This document shows, in pieces, positions 1 to 9,097 of a stretch of DNA of 64,000 nucleotides. Within the stretch, counting starts at the first letter, position 1. The number at the start of each line of letters is the position of its first letter. Under the pieces are notes generated by a model. It made no database searches, was not told the DNA's origin, and saw only the letters and a list, made by a program, of their open reading frames with translations. Origin of the DNA: Burkholderia seminalis DSM 23518 (GTDB lineage: Bacteria; Pseudomonadota; Gammaproteobacteria; Burkholderiales; Burkholderiaceae); NCBI RefSeq assembly GCF_902832885.1, contig NZ_CADFDK010000002.1:496001-560000 (forward strand), read 5' to 3'. The translations under genes were made by a program, and so were the position numbers.

Positions 1-1195
1 GCTCGCGCTCCTGAAACGCGAACGCGGGGCCGAGATCGGGCGACTCGGCAAGCTCGTCGAGCCACAGATCCGGTTCCGGTCGATAACGATCCTTCCAGCG
101 GCGCACGTGCGCGCCGAACGACGCGAATTCGTCGCGCGTCGTCCAGTCCGAATGAAAGCCCGTCGCGAAGATCAGGAAGTCGACCGGGTAGCGCCCGCGC
201 GGCGTCGTGACGTCGAGGCCGTCCGGGCGGTCGGCCAGTGTCTCGATCGGGCTGCCCGCATGGAAATGCGCGCGTGCGTGGCGCGAGACGCGCAGCACGC
301 TGTCGCGCGGCGGCGGCGTCTGCGACGTCAGCGCGTAGTGCATGAAGCGCCACTTCGTCGCGTCGTCGAGATCGGCGTAGCCGTGCACGAGCCCCGGGCT
401 GCCGATGCCGGTCAGCTTGTTGATGCGCGGGATGTCCGCGCGGCGGAAGAACAGGTCGACGCGTGCGGCGCCGGCTTCGAGCGCGGTGCCCGCGTTGTCG
501 AACGCGGACGCGCCCGCGCCGACCACGCCGACACGCTTGCCCGCGAGCGCGGCGAAGTCGATCGGTTCGGACGAGTGAGCCCAGCGCGAGCGCGGTGCGC
601 GTTGCGCGACCGGCGGCACGTACGGACCGCCGAGCCCGTCGCGGCCGGTGGCGAGCACGACGTGCCGTGCGAGCAGCGTCCGCGCTTCGCCGTTGCCGCG
701 CACGTCGAGCGCGAGCAGTCCGTCTTCGCGCGGGCGCAGCGCGACGAGCGTCGTGTCGTTGCGCACCTGCAGGTCGAGCACGCGCCGGTACCAGCGCAGG
801 TAGTCCATCCATTGCGTGCGCGGAATCTTGTAGAGCGCGTCCCATGCGTCGCGGCCGTGCTGCGCTTCGAACCAGGCGCGGAACGTCAGCGCGGGCAGGC
901 CGAGCGCGGGGCCCGCGAGCTGCTTCGGCGAGCGCAGCGTCTCCATCCGCGCGAACGTGATCCACGGCCCTTCGTAGCCGGCTGGCGCGCGGTCGATCAC
1001 GCACTGGTTGTCGATGCCGAGCAGGCGCAGTTCGGCGGATGCCGCGAGCCCCGCCATGCCGCCGCCGACGATCGCGACGTCGAGCACGCGCGCGCCGTCG
1101 GCTTCTTGTGGCGGCACCCACGACGGCGCGGGCAGGTCGAGCCAGCGCAGGTCCTGCGCGAGCCGGGCCTCGAGGGCGTCGAGCGGGGACGTCAT
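1..1195 (-). CDS. FAD/NAD(P)-dependent monooxygenase-like oxidoreductase, C-terminus cut by window edge
   Basis: About 398 codons are visible and the 3' end lies beyond position 1. The protein begins MTSPLDALEARLAQ and carries a first Rossmann FAD motif (IVGGGMAGLAASAEL, near residue 36) and a second, NADPH-type motif (VGVVGAGASAFDNAG) in mid protein, the layout of the flavin-containing monooxygenase family. The ATG at 1195 overlaps the TGA of the upstream LysR gene in an ATGA junction, so the two are probably one transcript. The strict Baeyer-Villiger fingerprint FxGxxxHxxxW is not evident, so the reaction (N-, S- or C-oxygenation) is not assigned. Clustering with a LysR gene and an amino-acid-type importer suggests oxidation of an imported organic acid or amine; that is inference. 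Confidence 0.75.
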   Translation of the reverse strand, partial: MTSPLDALEARLAQDLRWLDLPAPSWVPPQEADGARVLDVAIVGGGMAGLAASAELRLLGIDNQCVIDRAPAGYEGPWITFARMETLRSPKQLAGPALGLPALTFRAWFEAQHGRDAWDALYKIPRTQWMDYLRWYRRVLDLQVRNDTTLVALRPREDGLLALDVRGNGEARTLLARHVVLATGRDGLGGPYVPPVAQRAPRSRWAHSSEPIDFAALAGKRVGVVGAGASAFDNAGTALEAGAARVDLFFRRADIPRINKLTGIGSPGLVHGYADLDDATKWRFMHYALTSQTPPPRDSVLRVSRHARAHFHAGSPIETLADRPDGLDVTTPRGRYPVDFLIFATGFHSDWTTRDEFASFGAHVRRWKDRYRPEPDLWLDELAESPDLGPAFAFQERE

Positions 1196-2205
1196 GCGGC
1201 CTCCGGGCGCGTGCGGCGCGGACGTGCGGTGCGGGGCGCACGCGATGCCCGCTCGCTGCGCAGCCGGTCGCCGCGCAGCAGCGCGTCATGCGCGGTGGCG
1301 TCGTGAAAGATCACGTCGCCGAGCAGCGTGCGCGTCGTGCGGTGCAGCGCGTCGAGCAGTGCATCGACGGCTGCCGTGCGCGGCTTGCCGGCCGGCGTCG
1401 CGACGCCGAAGGCGAACGGAATGTCGACGTCGAGCGGACGCGCGACGACGCCGTCCACCGGCAGCGCGACACCGGTGGCCGGATCGACGATGCCGATTCC
1501 GATGCCCGCGCGCGCGGCCATCACCGCATTCAGCGACGCATTGGTTTCGACGAACACACGCGCGTCGACGCGTGCGGCGGCGAACGCCGCGTCGATTCGC
1601 TGGCGCAGCCGGTGCCGGTTCGCGACCGTCACGATGCGGCGGCGCGCGAGGTCGCGCAGCGCGATGCGTGGCTTCGCCGCGAGCGGATCGCCGGCGGGCA
1701 GCACGGCGACGCAAGGCGTCTGCGCGATCCAGTGCACGTCGAGCCCGGCATGCGCCATCGGCAGCGTGACGACGCCGACGTCGGCCGTGCCGGCCAGCAC
1801 TTCGTGCACGACATGCTCGGCTGACTCGCTGCGCAACTGGTAATGCGGCGCGTGCACGTCGTCGGGCAGCGCGGCCAGCGCGGCCGGCACGAGCGTGGCC
1901 GCGAGCGACGGCGTCGCCGCGATGCGTACCGGTTCGGCCGTTGCGTCGCCGAGCGCGCGAGCACGCGCCTCGATCGCGCGCAGGCCGACCAGCGAGCGCT
2001 CGACTTCCTCGTACAGCAGGAAGGCGCGCCGCGTCGGCGTGACGCGCGGGCCGTGCCGATCGAACAGCGCGTAGCCGAGATCGGCTTCGAGCTCCTGGAT
2101 CTGCCGCGTGACGGCCGGCTGCGAGCGGCCGAGCAGTTCGCCCGCGCCGGTCACGCTGCCGGCCGACATGACCGCGGAAAAGGCTTCGAGTTGATGCAAC
2201 TCCAT
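1192..2205 (-). CDS. LysR-family transcriptional regulator
   Basis: A 337-residue protein starting MELHQLEAFSAV. The N-terminal winged helix-turn-helix covers roughly residues 1-60 (GSVTGAGELLGRSQPAVTRQ) and is followed by a LysR substrate-binding fold. A longer frame exists, but the family start matches the ATG at 2205. The C-terminus has an extra Arg-rich tail (about 30 residues) not typical of the family. The stop overlaps the start of the monooxygenase gene by 4 bp. The gene is divergent from the liv-type importer, the classical arrangement for a LysR protein that controls both itself and the divergent operon. A T-N11-A box lies 15 bp upstream of the start. Confidence 0.88.
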   Translation of the reverse strand: MELHQLEAFSAVMSAGSVTGAGELLGRSQPAVTRQIQELEADLGYALFDRHGPRVTPTRRAFLLYEEVERSLVGLRAIEARARALGDATAEPVRIAATPSLAATLVPAALAALPDDVHAPHYQLRSESAEHVVHEVLAGTADVGVVTLPMAHAGLDVHWIAQTPCVAVLPAGDPLAAKPRIALRDLARRRIVTVANRHRLRQRIDAAFAAARVDARVFVETNASLNAVMAARAGIGIGIVDPATGVALPVDGVVARPLDVDIPFAFGVATPAGKPRTAAVDALLDALHRTTRTLLGDVIFHDATAHDALLRGDRLRSERASRAPRTARPRRTRPEAA

Positions 2206-2560
2206 GACGCGTTCCGATGATGCGATTTGCGCATTGTAGGAGTGCGAGCATGCGTGATTCATATAATGATTTTTGCTATCGACAGCGCGAAAACTGCGAA
2301 GCGTGCGATCGTGTCGGCGGCGGGGGGCGCACGCAAACACCTCGATTGCGATCGTCGCCATGAAGAAAACGCCCATCGAATCAACGCGCTGCGGTGCGTG
2401 CCGATGCATCGTGCGAAGCGGGGCGAACGGACGACCGTTCGCGGGCGTGATCCGCTTCGCGCCGCGCGCGATATCGATATGCGCAAAACTTCGTTGGATC
2501 GTCCCGACCCGGATGGTTACATGCCCTCACTCTTTTCGACTGACTGAAGCTGGGGGACGC
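2206..2560. promoter_or_regulatory. Divergent promoter region between LysR and importer genes
   Basis: This 355-bp stretch has no convincing gene. It is locally AT-rich around 2255-2285, where TATAAT-like and ATTCATATAATG sequence occurs, consistent with a promoter. A LysR-type dyad TGCG-ATTTG-CGCA (T-N11-A) spans 2221-2233, close to the LysR start, where autoregulators usually bind. The rightward gene has only a modest ribosome site (GGGGGA) ahead of ATG 2561. Confidence 0.5.
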
Positions 2561-3754
2561 ATGAAGGTTTCGGGGAACGACGCACGCGGCGCATGGCGGC
2601 GCGTGCTGGGCACGTTGGCGGCGCTCGCTGCCGCATGGGGCTTGTCGACGGGCGGGGCGCTCGCGGCCGGCGTGTCGGGCGAGCCGGTGGTGATCGGCGT
2701 GAGCGGGCCGCTCACGGGCCAGGACGCGCAATACGGCGAACAGTGGAAGCGCGGCTTCGATCTCGCGCTCGACGAGATCAACGGCAGCGGCGGCATTCAC
2801 GGCCGGCCGCTCGCGATCGACTTCCAGGACAGCCGCAGCGATCCGCGCCAGGCCGTCGCGATCGCGCAGAAGTTCGTCGCCGATCCGCGCATCGCGATCG
2901 AGCTGGGCGACTTCTCTAGCGCGACGTCGATGGCCGCGTCGCCGATCTATCAGCGCGGGCAACTGGTGCAGTTCGGCTTCACGAACTCGCATCCGGATTT
3001 CACGAAGGGCGGCGACTACCTGTGGAGCACCGCGCTGAGCCAGGCCGAGGAGCAGCCGCTGCTCGCGCGTTATGCGGTGAAGGAACTCGGCTTCAAGCGG
3101 ATCGCGGTGCTGTACCTGAACACCGACTGGGGCCGCACCAGCAAGGACATCTTCGCGAAGGCGGTCGCCGGGTTCGGCGCGCAGGTCGTCGCGGCCGAAG
3201 GCTACCAGCCGGCGGAAAAGGACTTCCGCTCGACGCTCGTGCGGATCGGCGCGTCGAACCCCGATTCGATCGTGCTGATTTCCTACTACGCGGACGGCGC
3301 GCAGATCGTGCGGCAGGCGCGCACGTCGGGCGTCGCGCTGCCGATCGCGGCGGTCGGCTCCGTGTATTCGCCGAAGTTCCTCGAACTGGGCGGCACGGCC
3401 GTCGAAGGCGTCTATACGGAATCGAACTTCTTCCCGGCCGAGCCGCGCCCCGAGGTGCAGGCGTTCGTACAGCGCTATCGCGCCAAATTCCACGCCGATC
3501 CCGATTCGTTCGTCGCGCGTGCCTACGACGCGTTGATCCTGTCGGCCGAGGTGCTGCGCCGCTACGGCACGACGCGCCAGGCCGCGCACGACGGCTTCGC
3601 GAAGGTCAGCGACGTGCCGAGCGTGATCTTCGGCAAGGTGCGCTTCGATCCGCAGACGCGCCGCGTGGCCGGCGCGCGCACCGTGTACCTGGTCGTGAAG
3701 CAGGGGCAGTGGGCGCTGTGGGACGGCGCGAAACCGCAGCTCGCCGCGCGCTGA
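2561..3754 (+). CDS. Branched-chain amino acid-type ABC transporter, periplasmic binding protein
   Basis: A 397-residue secreted protein. The N-terminus has a basic stretch (GAWRRV), a hydrophobic core ([16 protein letters not shown]) and an ALA cleavage region, so it is exported. The mature part begins with [18 protein letters not shown] and contains [16 protein letters not shown], a hallmark of LivJ/LivK-like Peripla_BP_6 receptors. It is the first gene of a four-gene importer (receptor, fused permease, two ATPases) spaced by 38 bp from the permease. Ligands of this family range from leucine to aromatic acids, amides and urea. The neighbouring monooxygenase hints at a non-standard ligand, but the sequence does not settle it. 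I chose ATG 2561 because it precedes the signal peptide. Confidence 0.88.
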   Translation: MKVSGNDARGAWRRVLGTLAALAAAWGLSTGGALAAGVSGEPVVIGVSGPLTGQDAQYGEQWKRGFDLALDEINGSGGIHGRPLAIDFQDSRSDPRQAVAIAQKFVADPRIAIELGDFSSATSMAASPIYQRGQLVQFGFTNSHPDFTKGGDYLWSTALSQAEEQPLLARYAVKELGFKRIAVLYLNTDWGRTSKDIFAKAVAGFGAQVVAAEGYQPAEKDFRSTLVRIGASNPDSIVLISYYADGAQIVRQARTSGVALPIAAVGSVYSPKFLELGGTAVEGVYTESNFFPAEPRPEVQAFVQRYRAKFHADPDSFVARAYDALILSAEVLRRYGTTRQAAHDGFAKVSDVPSVIFGKVRFDPQTRRVAGARTVYLVVKQGQWALWDGAKPQLAAR

Positions 3755-3792
3755 TTCCGCATGAACCGCATGCAAGTGACGGACGCATCGTG

Positions 3793-5604
3793 ATGGCTTC
3801 CTGGCTCGACTACACGCTCAACGGTCTCATCGTCGGCAACATCTACGCGCTGCTCGCGGTCGGGCTCGCGCTGATCTTCGGCGTGTCGCACCTGATCAAC
3901 TTCGCGCACGGCTCGGTCTACATGGTCGGCGCGTTCATCGGCTGGCTGTGCCTGACGCGCTTCGGCCTGCCGCTGCCGGTCGCGCTGGCGGCGGTCGTCG
4001 TCGGCTGCGGCGCGCTCGGCATCGCGATCGAGCGGATCGGGTTGCGGCCGCTGCGCCACGCGGCGCGCATCGCGCCGCTGCTCGCGACGATCGGCATCAG
4101 CTTCATCCTCGATCAGCTCGCGCAGCTTGCGTTCGGCGCGGATCCGCGTGCGGTGCCGACGCCGCTGCCCGACTGGCATGTGCGGATCGCTGGCGCGACG
4201 CTCGGCTCGCTCGACCTGCTGATCGCGGGTATCGGCATCGCGGCGGCCGCGCTGCTGTACGGCTTCCTGCGTTTCACGCGGCTCGGCTGGGCCGTCCGCG
4301 CGACCGCGCAGGATCGCGACGCGGCGCTGCAGATGGGCGTCGACGTCGACCGCGTGAACCAGACCGTGTTCGCGATCGCGTGCGCGCTCGGCGGCGTGAG
4401 CGGGCTCCTGGTCGGCATGTACTACAACAGCATCGATCCGGCGATGGGTTTCCAGGCGACGCTGAAGGGTGTCGTCGCGCTGCTGATCGGCGGGCTCGGC
4501 AACGTGCCGGGCGCGATCGCCGGCAGCCTGCTGCTCGGTCTCGTCGAAAGCTACGGCGTCGCGCTGTTCGGCACGAGCTATCGCGACCTGTTCGCGTTCG
4601 GGCTGCTGATCGTGTTCCTCGTGTGGCGGCCGAACGGCCTGTTCAGCGCCAACCGCGCGCTGCCGCCCGAGCCGATGACGGGCACCTTCCTCGCGGCCGC
4701 GAAGGCCGTGCGCGTGCCGCGCCCGGTGCTCGTCGCGCTGATCGCGCTGGCGGCCGTGCTGCCGTGGCTCGGCGCGTCGCCGTACGTGCTGCAGACGCTG
4801 ACCAATGCATGGCTGTACGGATTGCTCGCGCTGAGCCTCACGCTCGTCGCGGGCACGGTCGGGCAGATCTCGCTCGGCCACGCGGCGCTGCTCGTGATCG
4901 GCGCGTATGCGTCGGCGTTGTTGTCGTCGGATCTCGGCTGGTCGCCGGCCGTGACGATTCCGTGCGCGGGCGTCATCACGGCCGTGCTCGGCACGCTGCT
5001 CGTCTATCCGGCATTCCGGCTGCGCGGGCACTACGTGTCGATCGCGACGCTCGGCATCGGCGAAGTGGTGAGCCTCGTGATCCTGAACTGGGACGGCCTG
5101 ACGCGCGGCCCGCTCGGCATCACCGGCATCGCGCCGCTGCCGTGGGCGGGCACCGCGCGCGCCGCGTACTGGTTCACGTTCGCGGTGCTCGTCGCGTTCG
5201 CGCTCGTGCAGGTGCGGCTGCTGCGCTCGCATCTGGGCCGCACGCTGCGCGCGGTGCGCGAGGACGACGTCGCCGCGCGCGCGCACGGCATCGCGCCGAA
5301 CCGCTACAAGGCGATCGCGTTCGCGGTCGGCGGCGTCGCGGCGGGCGTGAGCGGCGGCATTGCCGCGCACCTGTACAGCTACATCAATCACCAGACCTTC
5401 GATTCGCAGGTGTCGATCCTCGCGCTGACGATGGTGATCCTCGGCGGGCTCGGCAACGTGCTCGGCGGCATCGCGGGCGCGATCGCGCTGATCGGGCTGC
5501 CCGAGCTGTTCCGCTGGGCGGCCGACTACCGGATGCTGATCTACGGCCTCGTGCTGCTGCTGCTCGTCCGGTTCCGGCCGCAGGGCCTGCTCGGTACGGT
5601 GTGA
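3793..5604 (+). CDS. Fused LivH-LivM ABC permease
   Basis: A single 603-residue reading frame holds both membrane subunits of a branched-chain-type importer. Residues 1 to about 290 are LivH-like ([20 protein letters not shown] at the start; [16 protein letters not shown]; ending VWRPNGLF). Residues about 310-603 are LivM-like ([46 protein letters not shown]; ending [12 protein letters not shown]). In most operons these are two genes. The linker ([16 protein letters not shown]) is in frame with no stop. ATG 3793 was chosen; GTG 3790 is immediately upstream. The transporter would be a permease heterodimer encoded as one chain, working with the two ATPases that follow. Confidence 0.9.
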   Translation: MASWLDYTLNGLIVGNIYALLAVGLALIFGVSHLINFAHGSVYMVGAFIGWLCLTRFGLPLPVALAAVVVGCGALGIAIERIGLRPLRHAARIAPLLATIGISFILDQLAQLAFGADPRAVPTPLPDWHVRIAGATLGSLDLLIAGIGIAAAALLYGFLRFTRLGWAVRATAQDRDAALQMGVDVDRVNQTVFAIACALGGVSGLLVGMYYNSIDPAMGFQATLKGVVALLIGGLGNVPGAIAGSLLLGLVESYGVALFGTSYRDLFAFGLLIVFLVWRPNGLFSANRALPPEPMTGTFLAAAKAVRVPRPVLVALIALAAVLPWLGASPYVLQTLTNAWLYGLLALSLTLVAGTVGQISLGHAALLVIGAYASALLSSDLGWSPAVTIPCAGVITAVLGTLLVYPAFRLRGHYVSIATLGIGEVVSLVILNWDGLTRGPLGITGIAPLPWAGTARAAYWFTFAVLVAFALVQVRLLRSHLGRTLRAVREDDVAARAHGIAPNRYKAIAFAVGGVAAGVSGGIAAHLYSYINHQTFDSQVSILALTMVILGGLGNVLGGIAGAIALIGLPELFRWAADYRMLIYGLVLLLLVRFRPQGLLGTV

Positions 5605-5617
5605 GGAGAGGAATGCG

Positions 5618-6475
5618 ATGACGACCACTCGACCCTTGCTCGACGTGCAGGGATTGACGCGCCGCTTCGACGGCGTGACCGCGCTCGACGGCGCGAGCCT
5701 GACGCTGGCCGACGGCGAACTGCTGAGCGTGATCGGGCCGAACGGCGCGGGCAAGTCGACGCTGTTCAACCTGATCGCGGGGGCCGACCGGCCCGACGCG
5801 GGCCGCGTGACGTTCGACGGCCGCGACATCACGGGCACGGCGCCCGAACGGCTCGCGGCGCTTGGCATCGCGCGCACGTTCCAGCACGGCCGCGTGTTCG
5901 GCAACCTGAGCGTGCTCGACAACGTGCTGATCGGCGCGCATGCGCGGCTGCGCGCGGCGCGGCCGGGCTGGCCCGCGCTCGGTGCGGCCGCCGAGGTGCT
6001 GCGCGCGCTCGTGCGGCCGGCGTCGGTGCGGCGCGAGGAAGCCGCGCTGCGCGACGAGGCGCGCGCGATCGTCGCCGGGTTCGGCGAACGGCTCACGCCG
6101 CGCATCGATCATCCGGCGCACAGCCTGTCGTACGCGAACCGGCGGCGCGTCGAGATCGGCCGCGCGCTCGCGCTGCATCCGCGCCTGCTGCTGCTCGACG
6201 AACCGACGGCCGGCATGAACGAGACGGAGACGGCCGAGATGCTGCAGCTGATCCAGTCGCTGAAGGCGCGCGGGCTGACGATCCTGCTGATCGAGCACAA
6301 GCTCGAACTCGTGATGCGCGTGTCCGACCGCGTGATGGTGCTCGACAACGGCGTGAAGATCGCCGAGGGCGTGCCGCGCGACGTGCGGCACGATCCGCGC
6401 GTGATCGAAGCCTATCTCGGCCGCCGCCATGCGGGCGGCGCACCGGCCGATCGCACCGCCCGGGCGGCCGCATGA
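5618..6475 (+). CDS. ABC transporter ATP-binding protein, LivG-like
   Basis: A 285-residue ATPase. Walker A is GPNGAGKST (residues 40-48) and Walker B is LLLLDEPTAGM. The signature region reads LSYANRRRVEI rather than LSGGQ, which is normal for LivG proteins (LSYGxQRRLEI type). The C-terminal half has the LivG-typical ETAEMLQLI and IEHKLELVM. A good ribosome site (GAGGAGAGG) precedes ATG 5618, 13 bp after the permease stop. It couples ATP hydrolysis to solute import with the LivF-like partner encoded next, whose start overlaps this stop. Confidence 0.92.
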   Translation: MTTTRPLLDVQGLTRRFDGVTALDGASLTLADGELLSVIGPNGAGKSTLFNLIAGADRPDAGRVTFDGRDITGTAPERLAALGIARTFQHGRVFGNLSVLDNVLIGAHARLRAARPGWPALGAAAEVLRALVRPASVRREEAALRDEARAIVAGFGERLTPRIDHPAHSLSYANRRRVEIGRALALHPRLLLLDEPTAGMNETETAEMLQLIQSLKARGLTILLIEHKLELVMRVSDRVMVLDNGVKIAEGVPRDVRHDPRVIEAYLGRRHAGGAPADRTARAAA

Positions 6476-7236
6476 CCCTGCCTTCTTTCGGACCCGATAC
6501 GACGATGACCGACGCGCTGCTGAAACTCGAACACCTCGACACGTTCTACGGGCCGGTGCAGGTGCATTTCGACGTGAACTTCGAAGTCGGCCGCGGGCAG
6601 ATCGTCAGCCTGCTCGGCGGCAACGCGAGCGGCAAGTCGACGACGATGAAGCTGATCCTCGGCCTGATGCGGCCGAAGCGCGGCGTCGTGCGTTTCGACG
6701 GCGCCGACGTGACGGCGCTCGCGACGCCGCAGCGCGTGCGGCGCGGGATCGCGGCCGTGCCCGAGGCGCGGCGGCTGTTCGGCGACATGAGCGTGCGCGA
6801 GAACCTGCTGATGGGCGCGTACACGCGCGGCGATCGCGCGGCCGTGGCCGACGACTACGAACGCGTGCTCGACCTGTTTCCGCGCGTGCGCGAACGCTTG
6901 ACGCAGCGCGCCGGCACGCTGTCGGGCGGCGAGCAGCAGATGCTCGCGATGGCGCGTGCGCTGATGGCGCGGCCGAAGCTGATCTGCATGGACGAGCCGA
7001 CGATGGGGCTGTCGCCGCTTTACGTCGACAAGGTGCTCGAACTGATCGACGCGATCAACCGGCAGGGCGTGACGGTGTTCATGGTCGAGCAGAACGCGAG
7101 CCTGGCGCTGGAGATCGCGCATTACGGGTACGTGCTGCAGACGGGGCGCGTGGTGCTCGAAGGGCCGGCGAAGGCGCTGCTCGACGACGAGCGCGTGCGC
7201 GATGCGTATCTCGGCGGGGAGGCCGTGGCGGCGTAG
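6472..7236 (+). CDS. ABC transporter ATP-binding protein, LivF-like
   Basis: A 254-residue ATPase starting in an ATGA overlap with the LivG-like gene. Walker A is GGNASGKST (about residues 49-57), with N-A-S in place of the usual N-G-A. The signature is LSGGEQQMLAMARAL and Walker B is MDEPTMGLSP. The C-terminus has MVEQNASLALEIA, typical of LivF. An internal ATG at 6505 (MTDALLKLEHL) would remove a 11-residue leader and aligns better with family starts; the upstream start is kept because of the overlap. It is the last gene of the importer operon, ending 16 bp before the convergent DinB-like gene. Confidence 0.9.
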   Translation: MTLPSFGPDTTMTDALLKLEHLDTFYGPVQVHFDVNFEVGRGQIVSLLGGNASGKSTTMKLILGLMRPKRGVVRFDGADVTALATPQRVRRGIAAVPEARRLFGDMSVRENLLMGAYTRGDRAAVADDYERVLDLFPRVRERLTQRAGTLSGGEQQMLAMARALMARPKLICMDEPTMGLSPLYVDKVLELIDAINRQGVTVFMVEQNASLALEIAHYGYVLQTGRVVLEGPAKALLDDERVRDAYLGGEAVAA

Positions 7237-7252
7237 CGGGCCTGGCGTCAGC

Positions 7253-7816
7253 CTATCGCACTGCGGGTGCCGGATTCGCCGCTTCGGTTTTTCCCTGCAG
7301 CCTGCGCGCGGGTTCCGTCCGGTGCAGGTGAACGGCGTAGGTGTCCCACGGCAGTTCGATGGCTCGCCCCGAGCGTGCCGCCGCCTGGCTCATCAGGCGT
7401 CCGGCTTCGCCGCGATGATAGCCGCCGTGCGTGACGACATGGGTCAGCATCTCTTCGCGAGTCATGTATCCGCTGTCGCCGTCGGTGAACGTGAACGGAA
7501 TCGATTCGGACAGCATTCCGGGCGTGGCGGCGTCGGCATAGTCGAGATACCAGCGATCGAGCGACGCGAAGGCCGCACGCAGTGCGTCGGGCTCCGGCGT
7601 GTCGGGTGTGTTGTCGGACACGAAGCCATGGCGCTCGCCGGTCAGATGCGCGGCGAAGATCCGGTTGACGACGAGGCAATGGTTCATCAGCCGCAGCGCG
7701 AGATGGCGCGCTTCGGCGTGTTGCCCCGCATCGAGCCCGGCGATGGCCGCCAGCATGTCGTCATTCGCCCATGCCTGGTAGCGCAGCATGCGGGACAGGA
7801 GTGCGTTCGCGCTCAT
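7253..7816 (-). CDS. DinB-family protein
   Basis: A 187-residue protein of the DinB/YfiT four-helix metalloenzyme-like fold. It begins MSANALLSRMLRYQAWANDDML, the common DinB opening (LxxxMxxYNxWAN). Metal-ligand histidines are visible in LMNHCLVVNRIF and in LTHVVTHGGYHRGEAG (HxxxH plus following H), the family's triad. A strong ribosome site (GAGGAAA) lies upstream of ATG 7816. Members are thiol-dependent or stress-related enzymes of mostly unknown substrate. It is divergent from the disrupted TetR gene 68 bp away, which probably controlled it. Confidence 0.85.
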   Translation of the reverse strand: MSANALLSRMLRYQAWANDDMLAAIAGLDAGQHAEARHLALRLMNHCLVVNRIFAAHLTGERHGFVSDNTPDTPEPDALRAAFASLDRWYLDYADAATPGMLSESIPFTFTDGDSGYMTREEMLTHVVTHGGYHRGEAGRLMSQAAARSGRAIELPWDTYAVHLHRTEPARRLQGKTEAANPAPAVR

Positions 7817-7883
7817 GGTCGTTTCCTCGGGGGTTTCACCTAATATGTGAGCTTCGGCACCATTATTTTCGGTCGGAGTCCGC

Positions 7884-8529
7884 ATGTCCACTCGCGTTTC
7901 CAATGCCGCCGCCGCGATGCGGAAAGCCCCGCGCCAGGCGCGTTCGCGTGCGACCGTGGACGTGATCGTCACGGCCGGGGCTCGCGTTCTCGATACGCAC
8001 GGGTGGGCCGGATTCACGACCAACGAAGTCGCGGAGGTTGCCGGCGTCAGTATCGGTTCCGTGTACCAGTACTTCCCGAACAAGCTCGCCTTGGTCGATG
8101 CGATCCGGCGCCGGCATTTCGACGACGTGCTGGCCGTGCTGCAACGCGCGCATGACCGTCGGGCAAGCGCCGGGCGTCTCGTCGAAGGCTTGATCGGCGA
8201 CCTGATCGCCGCGCACCGCGATCACCCGTCGCTGCACCGGGCGCTGCTCGATCTGCCCGATCCGGGGGGGCGCGAAGGACGCGTACGACGCGTTCCAGAA
8301 GGCATACTTGCGCCGCTATGCGCTGATCGTTGCCGCCTGTCGCGGGCGTGCGCCCGTCAAGGCCGATGCCATGACGGCGCAGGTGCTGTCTTCCGCGCTC
8401 GAAGGCGTCGTGCACAATGCGGCCCGGCGCGGGCTGCTGGACGATCCGAAACTGAAGCGCGAACTCGTCAGGCTGGCGCGCGGCTACCTGGAGGATCCGC
8501 GCGATCGCGCGGCAAAGGCGCATACGTGA
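7884..8529 (+). pseudogene. TetR-family regulator interrupted by a frameshift in a G7 run
   Basis: The N-terminal DNA-binding domain is intact: ARSRATVDVIVTAGARVL, then TTNEVAEVAGVSIGSVYQYF as the TetR helix-turn-helix. After LLDLPDPGG the reading frame turns into Arg-rich nonsense. If one G is removed from the seven-G tract at 8264-8270, the frame continues as GGAKDAYDAFQKAYLRRYAL and runs to the stop at 8527-8529, ending LEDPRDRAAKAHT with a normal TetR length of about 214 residues. As sequenced, the frameshifted protein would run on to 8585 with an unrelated tail. The cause may be a sequencing or assembly error, a true null, or slippage-based switching. The DinB-like gene next door is the likely target. 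Confidence 0.85.
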
Positions 8530-8613
8530 GCCGCGGCGAAAATCATGACGGACACCGAAACTCAGGTAGATTGATGCTTTCCTGATCTCGAACGCCACGG
8601 GGGCTACCGCGCC

Positions 8614-9060
8614 ATGTTGACTTATTCGATTCAGAAGGTCGGCTACGATTACAAGCAACTGGATCCGCAGGGCGCGACGGATTACGCGTCGTTCACGCAT
8701 GCCTTCGACGCGTTCCCGTGGGCGGCGCAGCATGCCGAGTGGGACGAGACGCAGGAAGGCCCGTTGCCGGCGCTCGTGCTGCAGCATGCCGGCGATCAGA
8801 GGGCGTTGTGGGTGACCGCGTTGAGCGACGCGCGTTCAGGCGGCTTCCAGCTGAATGTCGTCTCCATGCGGATGAAGAAAGGGCTCTTCGGGATCGGGAA
8901 GGGGACGCTGGAGCAGCACGTCGACACGATCGACGTCGATACGCGTGCGGATGTCGATACGCTGTGCCGGTTGTTCTGCGATCGCCAGTACGACGAGCTG
9001 GATCGACGGGTAGCGCGGCATGCGGAGCGCAACCGGTTCGACGACGACAACGACGACTGA
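8614..9060 (+). CDS. Conserved-looking protein of unknown function
   Basis: A 148-residue cytoplasmic protein beginning MLTYSIQKVGYDYKQLD and ending in an acidic tail (RFDDDNDD). There is no signal peptide, membrane segment or recognisable catalytic motif. Mid protein has WVTALSDARSGGFQLNV and KKGLFGIGKGTLEQHV. Codon use matches neighbouring genes, so it is probably real, but I do not recognise the family. It follows the broken TetR gene by 84 bp and converges on the histidine kinase gene. Confidence 0.6.
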   Translation: MLTYSIQKVGYDYKQLDPQGATDYASFTHAFDAFPWAAQHAEWDETQEGPLPALVLQHAGDQRALWVTALSDARSGGFQLNVVSMRMKKGLFGIGKGTLEQHVDTIDVDTRADVDTLCRLFCDRQYDELDRRVARHAERNRFDDDNDD

Positions 9061-9097
9061 GCGTCTGCCGCGCGCGGGATGGCACTGATCCGACGGC

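Noticed and set aside
3562-6105. A long leftward open frame (over 800 codons) opposite the liv-type importer genes
   Set aside because: It is antisense to well-conserved genes and encodes an Arg/Gln-rich protein with no domain; this is a usual artefact of high GC.
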